Positions 18,657 through 27,324 of a DNA stretch of 64,000 nt are shown here, in pieces; positions within the stretch are counted from its first letter, which is position 1, and each line of letters starts with the position of its first letter. Position numbers and translations under genes: made by a program. Source of the DNA: JAGWAJ01 sp965215155 (GTDB lineage: Bacteria; Acidobacteriota; Vicinamibacteria; Vicinamibacterales; UBA8438); the NCBI GenBank assembly GCA_965215155.1, contig CBDCCY010000004.1:1922001-1986000 (forward strand), read 5' to 3'. The notes under the pieces were generated by a model. That model saw only the letters and a program-made list of their open reading frames with translations, was not told the origin of the DNA and made no database searches.

Positions 18657-21600
18657 TTGCCCCGACCGGCGGTGGTCATCGCGGCCCTCGCGTTCGCCGC
18701 GACGCCCGTCGCATCTCTCCGTGCGCAGTCCGAGCACCACGTGCTCTTCCCGGCCGGCTACCAGCCCGCTGCTCCGAAGAACGAGGTCACGTTCTCCGCG
18801 GGTTCCTCCACCGCCACCTACAACGTCCAGGGGGCGCGAGACACCGACGCCGACCTCATGCCCATAACGGACCTGCTGCTGGACGCCGCCTTCCTCGACG
18901 GCAACACGAAGGTCCGGATCACGCCGCAGCTCGTGTCTCCCGCCGCCTTTGCCGCGGTCTACGGCGCCGCCGAAGCCGTCGGCAGCGACGTGACGGTGAA
19001 CGGGAGGATCTTCGAGGGCGACGTCAGCCAACTCTCCTTCATTCTCCGGGTGCGGTACGACGCGTCGGCCCGGTTCGCGGGCGCACAACCCATCGACAGC
19101 CAGCGTTGGGGCACTCCGCGCATCGAGATCTACGAGGGTGCAACCGAGGACCCGGCCCTGGCCTTCGCCTGGTCGGGCCACGGCGCGGGTACGCGCACCT
19201 GGGGGACGGGCGATCCCGTCACGGCCTACAGGTGCCTGGTGGCTGGCGACGCGGTGACGTTCTCGGCATGGCCGTCCTTCGCGGGTGAGGACAGCGCCCT
19301 CTTTCAGGTGACGCCCACGTCCACATCCGCCAGTTCCGGGAACGGCCGCCTGAATCTCACGGCCGCGCCCGACTACGAGACCCCGACCGACAGCGGCGGC
19401 GACAACCTCTACCAGGTCCGCGTCCGCAGCGGGCACAGCCTCAACAGCCTGGTGGGAGAGGGCCGGAGGACCGGCTGCAACGGTTCGGCCCTGGAGTTGA
19501 CGGTCCTGGTGAAGGATGCGGGTCCACCGGCGCCGGTGCGCTCGCTCACGACTAGCCTCGACAGCGACACGATGACCCTCTCCGTCAACTGGGCTCCTCC
19601 CGCGGGCTTCCTGGACGGGAGCGACAGCAGTGTCGTGGTTCCGTTCGATACCGCACGCCGGTCGGGCAGCGGAGCCCCCGGCACGGCCGTAGCCGCCTAC
19701 GACTACGAGTACCAGCGGCAGGGCAGCTCTACGTGGACGCAAGGCACGACCACCGCCACCAGCTTCGAGATCCCCGGGGTGGGCGCCGGCGATGCCTACA
19801 CGGTGCGGGTTCGAGCGCGCAACGCGGAAGGGGCGGGAGCCCCCGTTGCGGTCGACGTGGGGACGCCCGAGGAGCCGCCGCCCGAGGAGCCGCCGCCCGA
19901 CGAGCCGCCACCCGAGGAGCCGCCGCCCGAGGAACCGCCGTCCGAGGAGCCGCCGCCCGAGGAACCGCCGTCCGAAGAGCCGCCGCCCGAGGAACCGCGT
20001 TCCGAGGAGCCGCCGCCCGACGAGCCGCCGCCCGACGAGCCGCCGAACGGGAGGCCCAGGGTGTCGGCGTCGTGTGACCCGTGCACGGTGGTCCCGGGCG
20101 GCGAGGTGCAACTGACCGCCACGGCGTCCGATCCGGACGGCGATCCCCTGACGTACGCGTGGAGCGCATCGGACGGCGCCTTCGACGGGGCGACGGACGC
20201 GGCGACGGCACGCTGGACGGCACCGGCGGCGATCGGCCCGGTCGAGCTCCGCGTACGGGTCTCCGATGGTCGGGGCGCCTCGGCGACGGCGACGGTGACC
20301 GTCGAGGTCGCGAACGAGCCGCCCGCGTTCGAGTCGTCGGCGTATGCCTTCGAGCTGCGCGAGAACGTGGAAGGCACCCGGCGGCCGGTCGACCTCGGCC
20401 GGGTGACGGCCAGAGACCCGGATGGCGACGAGCTGACGTACGAGCTGGCGTCCGGCGACCGGTCGCGCTTCGAGGTGGGGGCGCGGGACGGGGAGGTGCG
20501 GTACATCGGTCCCGGCGAGGACTTCGAGTCGGACGCGACCCGCTACGAGCTGGCGGTGCGCGCCCGCGACCCGTACGGGGCGCGGGCGGAAGCCGCCGTA
20601 GCCGTGACCATCACCGACGTGAACGAGCCGCCGGAGGCGAAGGACGACGAGGCGGCCACGGACGAGGACCAGGCGGTAACGGTGGACGTGCTGGCGAACG
20701 ACACCGACCCGGATGGGGACCGGCTGCGAGTGGAGTCGTCGTCGGCGCCGGCGCACGGAACGACATCGGTCACGAAGAGCGCGGTGCGCTACACGCCCCA
20801 CCTGAACTACCACGGCGTCGACCGGTTCACGTACGTCGTCTCGGACGGCAGCGGCGAGACGGCGGAGGCGGCGGTCGAGGTAACCGTGCGGCCGGTGAAC
20901 GACGCACCCGTGGCGGTCGGCGTGATCCCGGACCAGGCGCTCGACGAGGGCGGCGGCGAGGCGACGGTGGAGTTGACGCCCTTCTTCGAGGACGCCGACG
21001 GGGACGCGCTGGCATACGGCGCGGCGTCGTCGGACCCGTCGGTGGCGGCCGTGGCGGTCTCTGGAGCGGTGCTGACGCTGGCGCCGGTGGACTACGGGTC
21101 GGCGGTGGTGACGGTGACGGCCGAGGACGAGGGCGGCCTGACGGCGACGCAGACCTTCGCGGTAGGGGTGAGCGATCGGCTGGTGCGCGGCGTGGTGTCG
21201 GGGACGCTGGCCGGGATGGCGCGGTCGCACCTGGCGAGCGTGCGGATGACCCTGGGGCGGCGGGTGACGGCGAATCCCGCCGAGTCGCCACGCCTGACGC
21301 TGCTGGGGCGGGCGGTGCCTCTGGACAAGGCGGCGGCGCGGACGGCAGCCGAGCAGATGCTGGCGAGCTGGCTCTCCTCCTGGACGACGCCGCATGGCGG
21401 CCCGGCCGGCGGGCCGGGATTCGGCGCGGGGGCGGCCTACGGGTCCGGCATGCCCGCTGCCGGCGGTCCGGCGACGGCAGGGATGCCGGCGGGCGCCGGG
21501 CTGGACCCCGGCCCGGCGGGGTGGAGGGGCATCTCCGGCATGTCCGGCGTCTCCGGCGGCCTCGGAGGCTTCGGGCGCTTCGGCGGCTTCCACGCTGGAG

Positions 21601-22670
21601 CGGACCCGCTACGGGGCTCGGAGTTCCTGTTGTCGTTGGGTGCCGGGCAGGACGGCGAAGGGGCGAGCGGGTCGGGGCGGCGCTGGCAGGTGTGGGGTCA
21701 GGGCGACGTCCAGACGTTCCAGGGCGCGCCGTCGGCGCTCACCGGCTACGACGGTGAGCTGCAGACCGCCTACGCGGGCGTAAACACCCGGGTGACGGAG
21801 CGGTGGCTGGCCGGCGCGGCGGTGTCGCGCAGCCGCGGCCACGGCAACTGGCGCGCGGGCGGGTCGCAGGGTGCGCTGGCCACGACGCTGACGGCCGTGC
21901 ATCCCTACGTGCAGTGGTCCGACGCGACGACGTCGGTGTGGGCGACGGCGGGCGGCGGCTGGGGCGCGGTGGAGAACGTGCGCCGCAGCGGCCGGCGGGG
22001 AGCGAGCGGGTTGGGTTTGCGGCTGGGGCTCGTGGAGCTGCGGCGGCGGCTGGGCGCGGCGGCCGGCGGCTTCCATTTCGGAGTGCGGGCCGATGGGGCA
22101 TGGGCAGCGCTGCGGACCGCGGCGGGCGAGGAATCCGTCGACGACCAAGCGGCGGCGGTGAACCAGGTTCGGGTAGGGGCGGAGGTTTCGCGGCCGGTCC
22201 GGCTGGGCGCAGTCGCCCTGGCCCCGTTCGGCGCGGCGCACGTGCGTCGCGACGGGGGCGCAGGCCAGCAGGGGCAAGGCCTCGAGGTGGTCGCCGGGCT
22301 GCGGGCGGCGGCCGGCGAGGTGCGCGTGGACGCGCAGGGCCGGATGCTGGCCGTGCATTCGGCGGCGGGCTACCGCGAGCGGGGCGTGGGGGTGACGCTC
22401 AGCGTAGGCAACCAGGACCGGGAGGGGCTGTCGCTGTCGGTGTCGCCGCGCTGGGGCGACTCGGCCATGGGGGGCGGCACGCTGTGGCAGGACCAGGTCT
22501 ACCGCCGCTACCTGCCCGAAGCGGAGCCGGACGAGTGGGCGCTGGACGCACGAAGTGAATACGGGATACGGCGAGCGAGCGGCCGGCTTCTCACCTGGTT
22601 CGGTTCCTGGAGCCACTCGCCCTTCGGCCGCCGCTTCCTGGTCGGCGGCAGCGTCGGCGTCCTCGAGTGA
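18657..22670 (+). CDS. Large secreted adhesin with cadherin/Fn3-like repeats and a C-terminal beta barrel
   Basis: About 1,337 residues if read from TTG 18657, chosen because it gives a compact signal peptide (PRPAVVIAALAFAATPVASLRAQ). ATG codons at 18519 and 18375 are alternatives. Order: N-terminal beta domain; fibronectin type III-like domain (about 285-400); a proline/glutamate linker of EEPPP units (about 402-465); Ig/PKD-like domain; cadherin-like domain ending VTITDVNEPP; a VDVLANDTDPDGD domain; another with NDAPVAVGVIPDQ; a glycine-rich stretch; and an autotransporter-like barrel from about 21600. DxDGD motifs suggest calcium binding. The barrel ends ...RRFLVGGSVGVLE without the usual terminal aromatic strand, so the last strands may be lost. 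Likely surface adhesin; ligand unknown. Confidence 0.75.
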   Translation: MPRPAVVIAALAFAATPVASLRAQSEHHVLFPAGYQPAAPKNEVTFSAGSSTATYNVQGARDTDADLMPITDLLLDAAFLDGNTKVRITPQLVSPAAFAAVYGAAEAVGSDVTVNGRIFEGDVSQLSFILRVRYDASARFAGAQPIDSQRWGTPRIEIYEGATEDPALAFAWSGHGAGTRTWGTGDPVTAYRCLVAGDAVTFSAWPSFAGEDSALFQVTPTSTSASSGNGRLNLTAAPDYETPTDSGGDNLYQVRVRSGHSLNSLVGEGRRTGCNGSALELTVLVKDAGPPAPVRSLTTSLDSDTMTLSVNWAPPAGFLDGSDSSVVVPFDTARRSGSGAPGTAVAAYDYEYQRQGSSTWTQGTTTATSFEIPGVGAGDAYTVRVRARNAEGAGAPVAVDVGTPEEPPPEEPPPDEPPPEEPPPEEPPSEEPPPEEPPSEEPPPEEPRSEEPPPDEPPPDEPPNGRPRVSASCDPCTVVPGGEVQLTATASDPDGDPLTYAWSASDGAFDGATDAATARWTAPAAIGPVELRVRVSDGRGASATATVTVEVANEPPAFESSAYAFELRENVEGTRRPVDLGRVTARDPDGDELTYELASGDRSRFEVGARDGEVRYIGPGEDFESDATRYELAVRARDPYGARAEAAVAVTITDVNEPPEAKDDEAATDEDQAVTVDVLANDTDPDGDRLRVESSSAPAHGTTSVTKSAVRYTPHLNYHGVDRFTYVVSDGSGETAEAAVEVTVRPVNDAPVAVGVIPDQALDEGGGEATVELTPFFEDADGDALAYGAASSDPSVAAVAVSGAVLTLAPVDYGSAVVTVTAEDEGGLTATQTFAVGVSDRLVRGVVSGTLAGMARSHLASVRMTLGRRVTANPAESPRLTLLGRAVPLDKAAARTAAEQMLASWLSSWTTPHGGPAGGPGFGAGAAYGSGMPAAGGPATAGMPAGAGLDPGPAGWRGISGMSGVSGGLGGFGRFGGFHAGADPLRGSEFLLSLGAGQDGEGASGSGRRWQVWGQGDVQTFQGAPSALTGYDGELQTAYAGVNTRVTERWLAGAAVSRSRGHGNWRAGGSQGALATTLTAVHPYVQWSDATTSVWATAGGGWGAVENVRRSGRRGASGLGLRLGLVELRRRLGAAAGGFHFGVRADGAWAALRTAAGEESVDDQAAAVNQVRVGAEVSRPVRLGAVALAPFGAAHVRRDGGAGQQGQGLEVVAGLRAAAGEVRVDAQGRMLAVHSAAGYRERGVGVTLSVGNQDREGLSLSVSPRWGDSAMGGGTLWQDQVYRRYLPEAEPDEWALDARSEYGIRRASGRLLTWFGSWSHSPFGRRFLVGGSVGVLE
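19862..20050. repeat. EEPPP/DEPPP-coding repeats in the adhesin
   Basis: Around twelve to thirteen 15-base units code (E/D)EPPP, EEPPS or close variants. They form a rigid, acidic polyproline stalk between the fibronectin-like domain and the cadherin-like domains. Units are nearly identical, which implies slippage or recent expansion. Confidence 0.85.
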
Positions 22671-22738
22671 CGCCGGTCGGCGTAGCGCCAGTGCGTCCTC
22701 GCCGCCGGCGGCCGCGACATGTACGGGGTAAGGAGGGA

Positions 22739-23029
22739 ATGGTGGCTGCATACGTGCTGATAGACGTCGAGATTACCGACCAGGCCGCCTTCGCCGAGCT
22801 GCGCGAGCGAACTCCGCAGGTCGTCGAGGCTCACGGCGGCACGTTCCTGGTGCGCGGCGGGGCGGCGGATGTCGTACAGGGGGATTGCGTGCCTCACCGT
22901 CTCGTCCTCTTGGCATTCGACAGCGTCGAACGGGCGAGGGCGTGGTGGAACTCGCCGGAGCATATCGAGCTCAGGGCGCAGCTCGACAGGTGCTCCCAGG
23001 CGACCACCACCATAGTCGAAGGCGTGTGA
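22739..23029 (+). CDS. DUF1330 family protein
   Basis: A 96-residue protein. The text AYVLIDVEITDQAAFAELRE, VEAHGGTFLVRGG and LLAFDSVERARAWWNSPEH is the full set of DUF1330 landmarks: a small dimeric alpha+beta-barrel (ferredoxin-like) fold of unknown enzymatic role. AAGGAGG lies immediately upstream. The GTG at 22742 has better spacing to it than the ATG at 22739, so either may be used. The transporter gene follows ten bases downstream on the same strand, and the two may be cotranscribed. Confidence 0.88.
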   Translation: MVAAYVLIDVEITDQAAFAELRERTPQVVEAHGGTFLVRGGAADVVQGDCVPHRLVLLAFDSVERARAWWNSPEHIELRAQLDRCSQATTTIVEGV

Positions 23030-23038
23030 CGCGACACG

Positions 23039-24553
23039 ATGAGCAGCCGGGTCGGCGCGGGTTGGCAGCGAGACGGACATCGTCACGGTTCGCGGATCGG
23101 TGAAGCGCCGACCGGCCAACAGACCTTCGCGTTGCGCGTGCTGGCCGGGCCGGCGGCGTTCGCTGCCGTGCGCGCCGCGCCCCTGGCGGGTCTCGGGCCG
23201 GAGGCGCACTTTGCGGTTGCCGCCTACGCGTGGATGCTCGCCTGGTGGGCGACCGTGCCGGTTCCGTGGGCGGTCACCAGCTTTCTCCCGTTCGTGCTCC
23301 TGCCGGTCGGGCGCGTTTTGCCCTTCGCCGAGGTGGCCGCCCTGTACGGCCAGACGATCCTTCCCTTTCTGATGGGCTCGATGCTCTTCGGGCACGCCTT
23401 GCGCAAGCACGGCCTGGGGACCAGGCTCGCCCTGGCGCTGCTGAGCATGCCGGGCGCCGTGCGCTCGAGCGGCAGCCTGATACTGGCGATCCTGATCGCG
23501 GCTGCCGTGACATCCGCGCTGGTCAGCGACCTGGTCGTCATCGTCATCATGACCCCCATCGCGCTGTCGGTCACCCGGTCGGCGGCGGCCGCAATCGACG
23601 CCGGCGAATCGACTGCCCGGGGGCCGCGCCTGGCCGCCGCGGCGAGTCTCGCCGTGCTGTACGGCTCGGCCGCCGGCGAGCTGGCAACCCCCATGGGCGT
23701 CCCGTACAACGCCCTCGTGCTCTCCGTGCTCGAAGTGACGACGCGCTACCGCGTCAGCTTCGCGCAGTGGATGTCGACCGGAACCGTTCTCGCCGCGGCC
23801 CACGTCCCGATCTACTACCTGATCCTGAAGCTCATGGTCGCGCCGGAAGCGCGGACCATCTCCGCCAGCCGGTCGCGCATCCGCGAGCAATTCGAGCAAC
23901 TGGGTCCGCTCGGCCGTGGAGAGAAGAACGTACTGTTCGTGTTGGCTGTGATGCTGGCCCTGTGGCTGCTGCCGACCGTCGCCACGGTGGAGTTCCTCGA
24001 CATCTGGTACGTGCCCCCGGTAGGCATGGTGCTTCTCTTCCTGCTGCCGGTGGACGGCAAGCGCGGCGAAAGGACCCTCGGCCGCAAGGACCTTCAGGAG
24101 GGTGTCTCGTGGAACGTGCTGTTCCTCGTTGTCGGCGGCATGGCGCTGGTCAGCGGGCTGACCCGGCTGGGAGTGACCGACTGGATCGGGGCCACGTTCA
24201 CGGGGAATGTCGCGGCGACGGCGTTGCCCTGGCTGGCAGGTCTGCTCACGACGGTGCTGACGCAACTGACCAGCGGCGTCTCGGCGACGGTGATGGTGTC
24301 CTCGATGCTGTTTCCGATAGCGGAGACCCTCGAGTACAACCCGGCGATTCTGGCCCGGATCGTGACCGGCACGGGCCACTCCGTAGCGCTGCCGTGGTCG
24401 AGCCCCACGGCGGCAACGACGTTCGCCGCAGGCGCGGTGCACCTCGGGACGATGTTCAGCGCGGGCGTGGTGGCCACCGTTCTCACGTCAATCGCCGTCA
24501 TCGTGCTGAACATGGTCCTGGTGCCGGCGTTTCACGCGTTTACCGTGCAGTGA
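23039..24553 (+). CDS. DASS/SLC13-type sodium:anion symporter
   Basis: A 504-residue protein with about 11-12 hydrophobic helices after residue 30. The first half has LPFLMGSMLFGHALRKHGLGTRLAL and SLAVLYGSAAGELATPMGVPYNALV. The second half has the inverted-repeat counterpart LFLVVGGMALVSGLTRLGVTDWIG and TQLTSGVSATVMVSSMLFPIAE. These are features of the divalent anion:Na+ symporter family that moves dicarboxylates, sulfate or phosphate. The usual S-N-T signature is changed to GELATPMGVP in the first half, so substrate prediction is unsafe. The ATG at 23039 is used; its first 25 residues are polar and may be extra. Confidence 0.85.
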   Translation: MSSRVGAGWQRDGHRHGSRIGEAPTGQQTFALRVLAGPAAFAAVRAAPLAGLGPEAHFAVAAYAWMLAWWATVPVPWAVTSFLPFVLLPVGRVLPFAEVAALYGQTILPFLMGSMLFGHALRKHGLGTRLALALLSMPGAVRSSGSLILAILIAAAVTSALVSDLVVIVIMTPIALSVTRSAAAAIDAGESTARGPRLAAAASLAVLYGSAAGELATPMGVPYNALVLSVLEVTTRYRVSFAQWMSTGTVLAAAHVPIYYLILKLMVAPEARTISASRSRIREQFEQLGPLGRGEKNVLFVLAVMLALWLLPTVATVEFLDIWYVPPVGMVLLFLLPVDGKRGERTLGRKDLQEGVSWNVLFLVVGGMALVSGLTRLGVTDWIGATFTGNVAATALPWLAGLLTTVLTQLTSGVSATVMVSSMLFPIAETLEYNPAILARIVTGTGHSVALPWSSPTAATTFAAGAVHLGTMFSAGVVATVLTSIAVIVLNMVLVPAFHAFTVQ

Positions 24554-24726
24554 ACCGCAGCGGCGGGGAAGGACTTCGGTCTCGGGTTCTCGGCGTCCAC
24601 GTTGACGCGATCCGGTCGACGCCGGGACGACGGCGGCGGACGGCAGGCTCTCGACGCGACGCCACCCAACGGCGCACAGAGGTCCCCGCAACGTCGGCGG
24701 ATCTTGCGTCCCCGCGAAGACGGTCA

Positions 24727-27090
24727 TCACGGGTCTTCCCGGTCGGGCATGCGGTAGCCGACGCCGCGCGCGGTGAGGATGTAGGCGGGCCGGGCGGCGT
24801 CGTCGCCCAGCTTGTGGCGCAGCTTCTTCACGAACGAGCGCACAGACGTCGCGTCGGCCGCGTCCTTCCCGCCCCACACCCGGCGCAGCAGGGCCTCGTG
24901 GGTCAACACCCGTCCGGCGTTGACCGACAGCAGGCGGAGCAGCTCGAACTCCGTGGCCGTCAGCTCCACCGCCCGGCCGGCCACCTGCACCCGGCGTTGC
25001 CCGTAGTGGATCGTGAGCTCGCCCAACCGGAAGGCCTCCGGCTCCACCCGTCGGCGCAGGGCGGCCCCCACTCTCGCCGTCAGCTCGGTCGGCGTGAAGG
25101 GTTTGACGATGTAGTCGGCCGCTCCGAGCTCCAACGCCCGCGCGACGGTCGCATCCCAGCCGTAGCCGGAGAGGAAGATGACCGGCAGGTCCGCGAGTTC
25201 GGGGACGTTCTGCAGCAGCTCGATGCCGTCGGCGCCCGGCAGCATGCGGTCGAGCAGGACGAGCTGGGGCCGGTGGGTCCGGAGGAGGTCCGGCAGCTCC
25301 CGCGGGTCGCCGGTCAGGAGCGGGACGTAGCCGGCGGCGAGGAGCGCGTCCCGCGCGTAGCGCAGCGCCTGGGGGTGGTCGTCGACGACGAGGATGCGGG
25401 TCCCGTCCCCGGCTCGCCCGGGCGGGCGGGAACCGCTCGGGTCGACGCCGGTCCCGGCGTTCCCGCGGGCGTCCTCGGCCGCCGGGAGCGTGAAGGTGAA
25501 GCGCGTCCCGCGGCCCGGGCCGGCGCTCTCGGCCCAGATGCGGCCCCCGTGGGCCTCGACCAGTCCCTTGCAGATGGACAGGCCCAGACCGGACCCGGCG
25601 GCGCCCCGCTTCCGGCCCTCGCCGCCCAGGGCGGCGTGCTTCCGGAACAGGTGCGGCAACCGGTCCGGCGCGACGCCCCGCCCTTCGTCCGACACCGAGA
25701 TCGCGACGTGAACGCCGTCGACGGCCGCGCCGACGTGAATGGGCGACGACGCGGGAGCGTGCCGCGCCGCGTTCGAGAACAGGTTGTTCAGGACCTGGAC
25801 GATGCGCTGCCGGTCGGCCGTCACCCGCGGCAGGCTGTCCGGCAGGTCGATGCGCACGTCGTGGCGACCGCCGCCGCCGAGGAACGTGTTCCGGGCCTGC
25901 TCGACCAGCCCCGCCACCTCAACCGCCTCGGGAGCGACCGACAACGTCCCGGTCTCGATGCGCCCCGCGTCGAGCAGGTCGGCGATCAGGCCCCGCATGT
26001 GGTCGGCCTGCTCGTCGATGATCCGCACGAACTGCTGCACCTCGGCCGGGTCGAGGCCCGGGGAGGCGCCGAGCACCGTGGCCGTCGAGCCCTTGATGGA
26101 GGTCAGCGGCGCCCGCAGCTCGTGGCTCACCATGCCCAGGAACTCCGCCCGCTGCCGCTCGAGCTCCGCCAGCGGCGCCAGATCCTGCATCGTGATGACC
26201 ACCGACTCGACCTCGCCGCGGCCGGACCGGATCGGCGTCACGTTGACGAGGGTCGTGACGCGCCGGCCGTCGGGGACCGAGAGCACGACCTCCTCGGCGC
26301 GCACCGTCTCCCCGCGGGTCAGTTGCCGGGCCAGTGGGAGCTCGGCCAGCGAGAACTCGCGGCCGTCCCCGCGCTGGCACGTCATCACCGCCAGCAGCTC
26401 CTGCGGGGACTGGCCCGGCACGCGCAGGCCCTCGACGATGCGACGGGCCTCCTGGTTGACCGACACCGGGGCGCCGGTCTTCGCTTCGAGCACCGCCACC
26501 CCCACCGGCGAGGTCTCGACCAGGGCCTCGAGGTCGGCCCGCGCCCGCTGCTCGCCCTGGTGGGTCCGCGCGTTGGCGATCGCCGTCGCCGCCTGCGCGC
26601 CGAACAGCGTCAGGACCTCCTCGTCCTCGCGGGTGAACTCCTCTCCGCCCTCCTTGGCGCCGATGAAGAACTCGCCGACGTGGGCGCCCCGGTGGCGCAG
26701 CGGCGTCCCCCGCACGTTCATGGCGGCCGGCAGCAGGTCGGCGGAGACGCCGAGCGAACGGGCATGGGCGGCCAGGTCGCGCAGGCCCCGCGGCGCCGGA
26801 AGGTTCTGGAGGCTCTCGAAGAGTCGCGGCCCGTCGTCCCAGGCGGCCATCCGCCGGTGCTCCTCCGGCGTGATGCCGGAGGAGACGAAGTCCTGGACCA
26901 TGCCGCGGTCGTCGAGGGTCGTGATGACGCCGTAGCGGGCGCCGGTCAGGGCGCGCCCGGCCTCGACGATCTCCTGCAGGACCGTGTTCAGGTCGAGACT
27001 GGCGCTGATTCGAAGGATGGCGGCGCTCAACCGGGAGATGCGCCCCCGCAGGGCCTCGTTCTCCCGCCGCAGCGAGTCGGAACGCGTCAC
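24727..27090 (-). CDS. Hybrid histidine kinase fused to an OmpR-type DNA-binding response regulator
   Basis: A 787-residue protein from GTG 27090, with GGAGGAG six bases upstream. Order: short coiled coil (LRRENEALRGRISRL); GAF domain about 20-170; PAS-like domain about 185-310; HisKA with FLGMVSHELRAPL (phospho-acceptor histidine about 323); HATPase with NNLFSNAARHA and GSGLGLSICKGLVEAHGG; receiver domain with ILVVDDHPQ and VLLDRMLPG (aspartate about 613); and a winged helix (ELTATEFELLRLL, VRSFVKKLRHKLGDDA, ILTARGVGYRMP). No membrane helix, so it is cytoplasmic. Sensor, phosphorelay and transcription factor in one chain is uncommon; most hybrid kinases lack the DNA-binding end. Its last 92 bases are duplicated at 8969-9060. 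Confidence 0.93.
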   Translation of the reverse strand: MTRSDSLRRENEALRGRISRLSAAILRISASLDLNTVLQEIVEAGRALTGARYGVITTLDDRGMVQDFVSSGITPEEHRRMAAWDDGPRLFESLQNLPAPRGLRDLAAHARSLGVSADLLPAAMNVRGTPLRHRGAHVGEFFIGAKEGGEEFTREDEEVLTLFGAQAATAIANARTHQGEQRARADLEALVETSPVGVAVLEAKTGAPVSVNQEARRIVEGLRVPGQSPQELLAVMTCQRGDGREFSLAELPLARQLTRGETVRAEEVVLSVPDGRRVTTLVNVTPIRSGRGEVESVVITMQDLAPLAELERQRAEFLGMVSHELRAPLTSIKGSTATVLGASPGLDPAEVQQFVRIIDEQADHMRGLIADLLDAGRIETGTLSVAPEAVEVAGLVEQARNTFLGGGGRHDVRIDLPDSLPRVTADRQRIVQVLNNLFSNAARHAPASSPIHVGAAVDGVHVAISVSDEGRGVAPDRLPHLFRKHAALGGEGRKRGAAGSGLGLSICKGLVEAHGGRIWAESAGPGRGTRFTFTLPAAEDARGNAGTGVDPSGSRPPGRAGDGTRILVVDDHPQALRYARDALLAAGYVPLLTGDPRELPDLLRTHRPQLVLLDRMLPGADGIELLQNVPELADLPVIFLSGYGWDATVARALELGAADYIVKPFTPTELTARVGAALRRRVEPEAFRLGELTIHYGQRRVQVAGRAVELTATEFELLRLLSVNAGRVLTHEALLRRVWGGKDAADATSVRSFVKKLRHKLGDDAARPAYILTARGVGYRMPDREDP

Positions 27091-27324
27091 GGGGCTCCTC
27101 CTTTCCGTTCCTGCGGGCGGGCTGCGCGGGCGCAGCGCAGGGCGCGAATCCGCAAAGGTTACACAAAGACCACCGTACAGGCTCATAGCGTCACGGGACG
27201 TACACGTTCGCATGTTACGGTTTCGCCGACGCGAGCTCCTGACGAGCCTGCGCAGCGACGGGCGCAGTTGGGCCTGGGGTCCCCATAAGCGTGCTGTACG
27301 TTAACTTCGCCGCCTCGCGGCCAT

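Noticed and set aside
18372..21593. A 1,073-codon open frame on the minus strand opposite the adhesin
   Set aside because: Its translation is arginine/histidine-rich with no domain. Long antisense frames are common in GC-rich coding DNA, and the plus-strand frame has signal peptide, domains and repeats.
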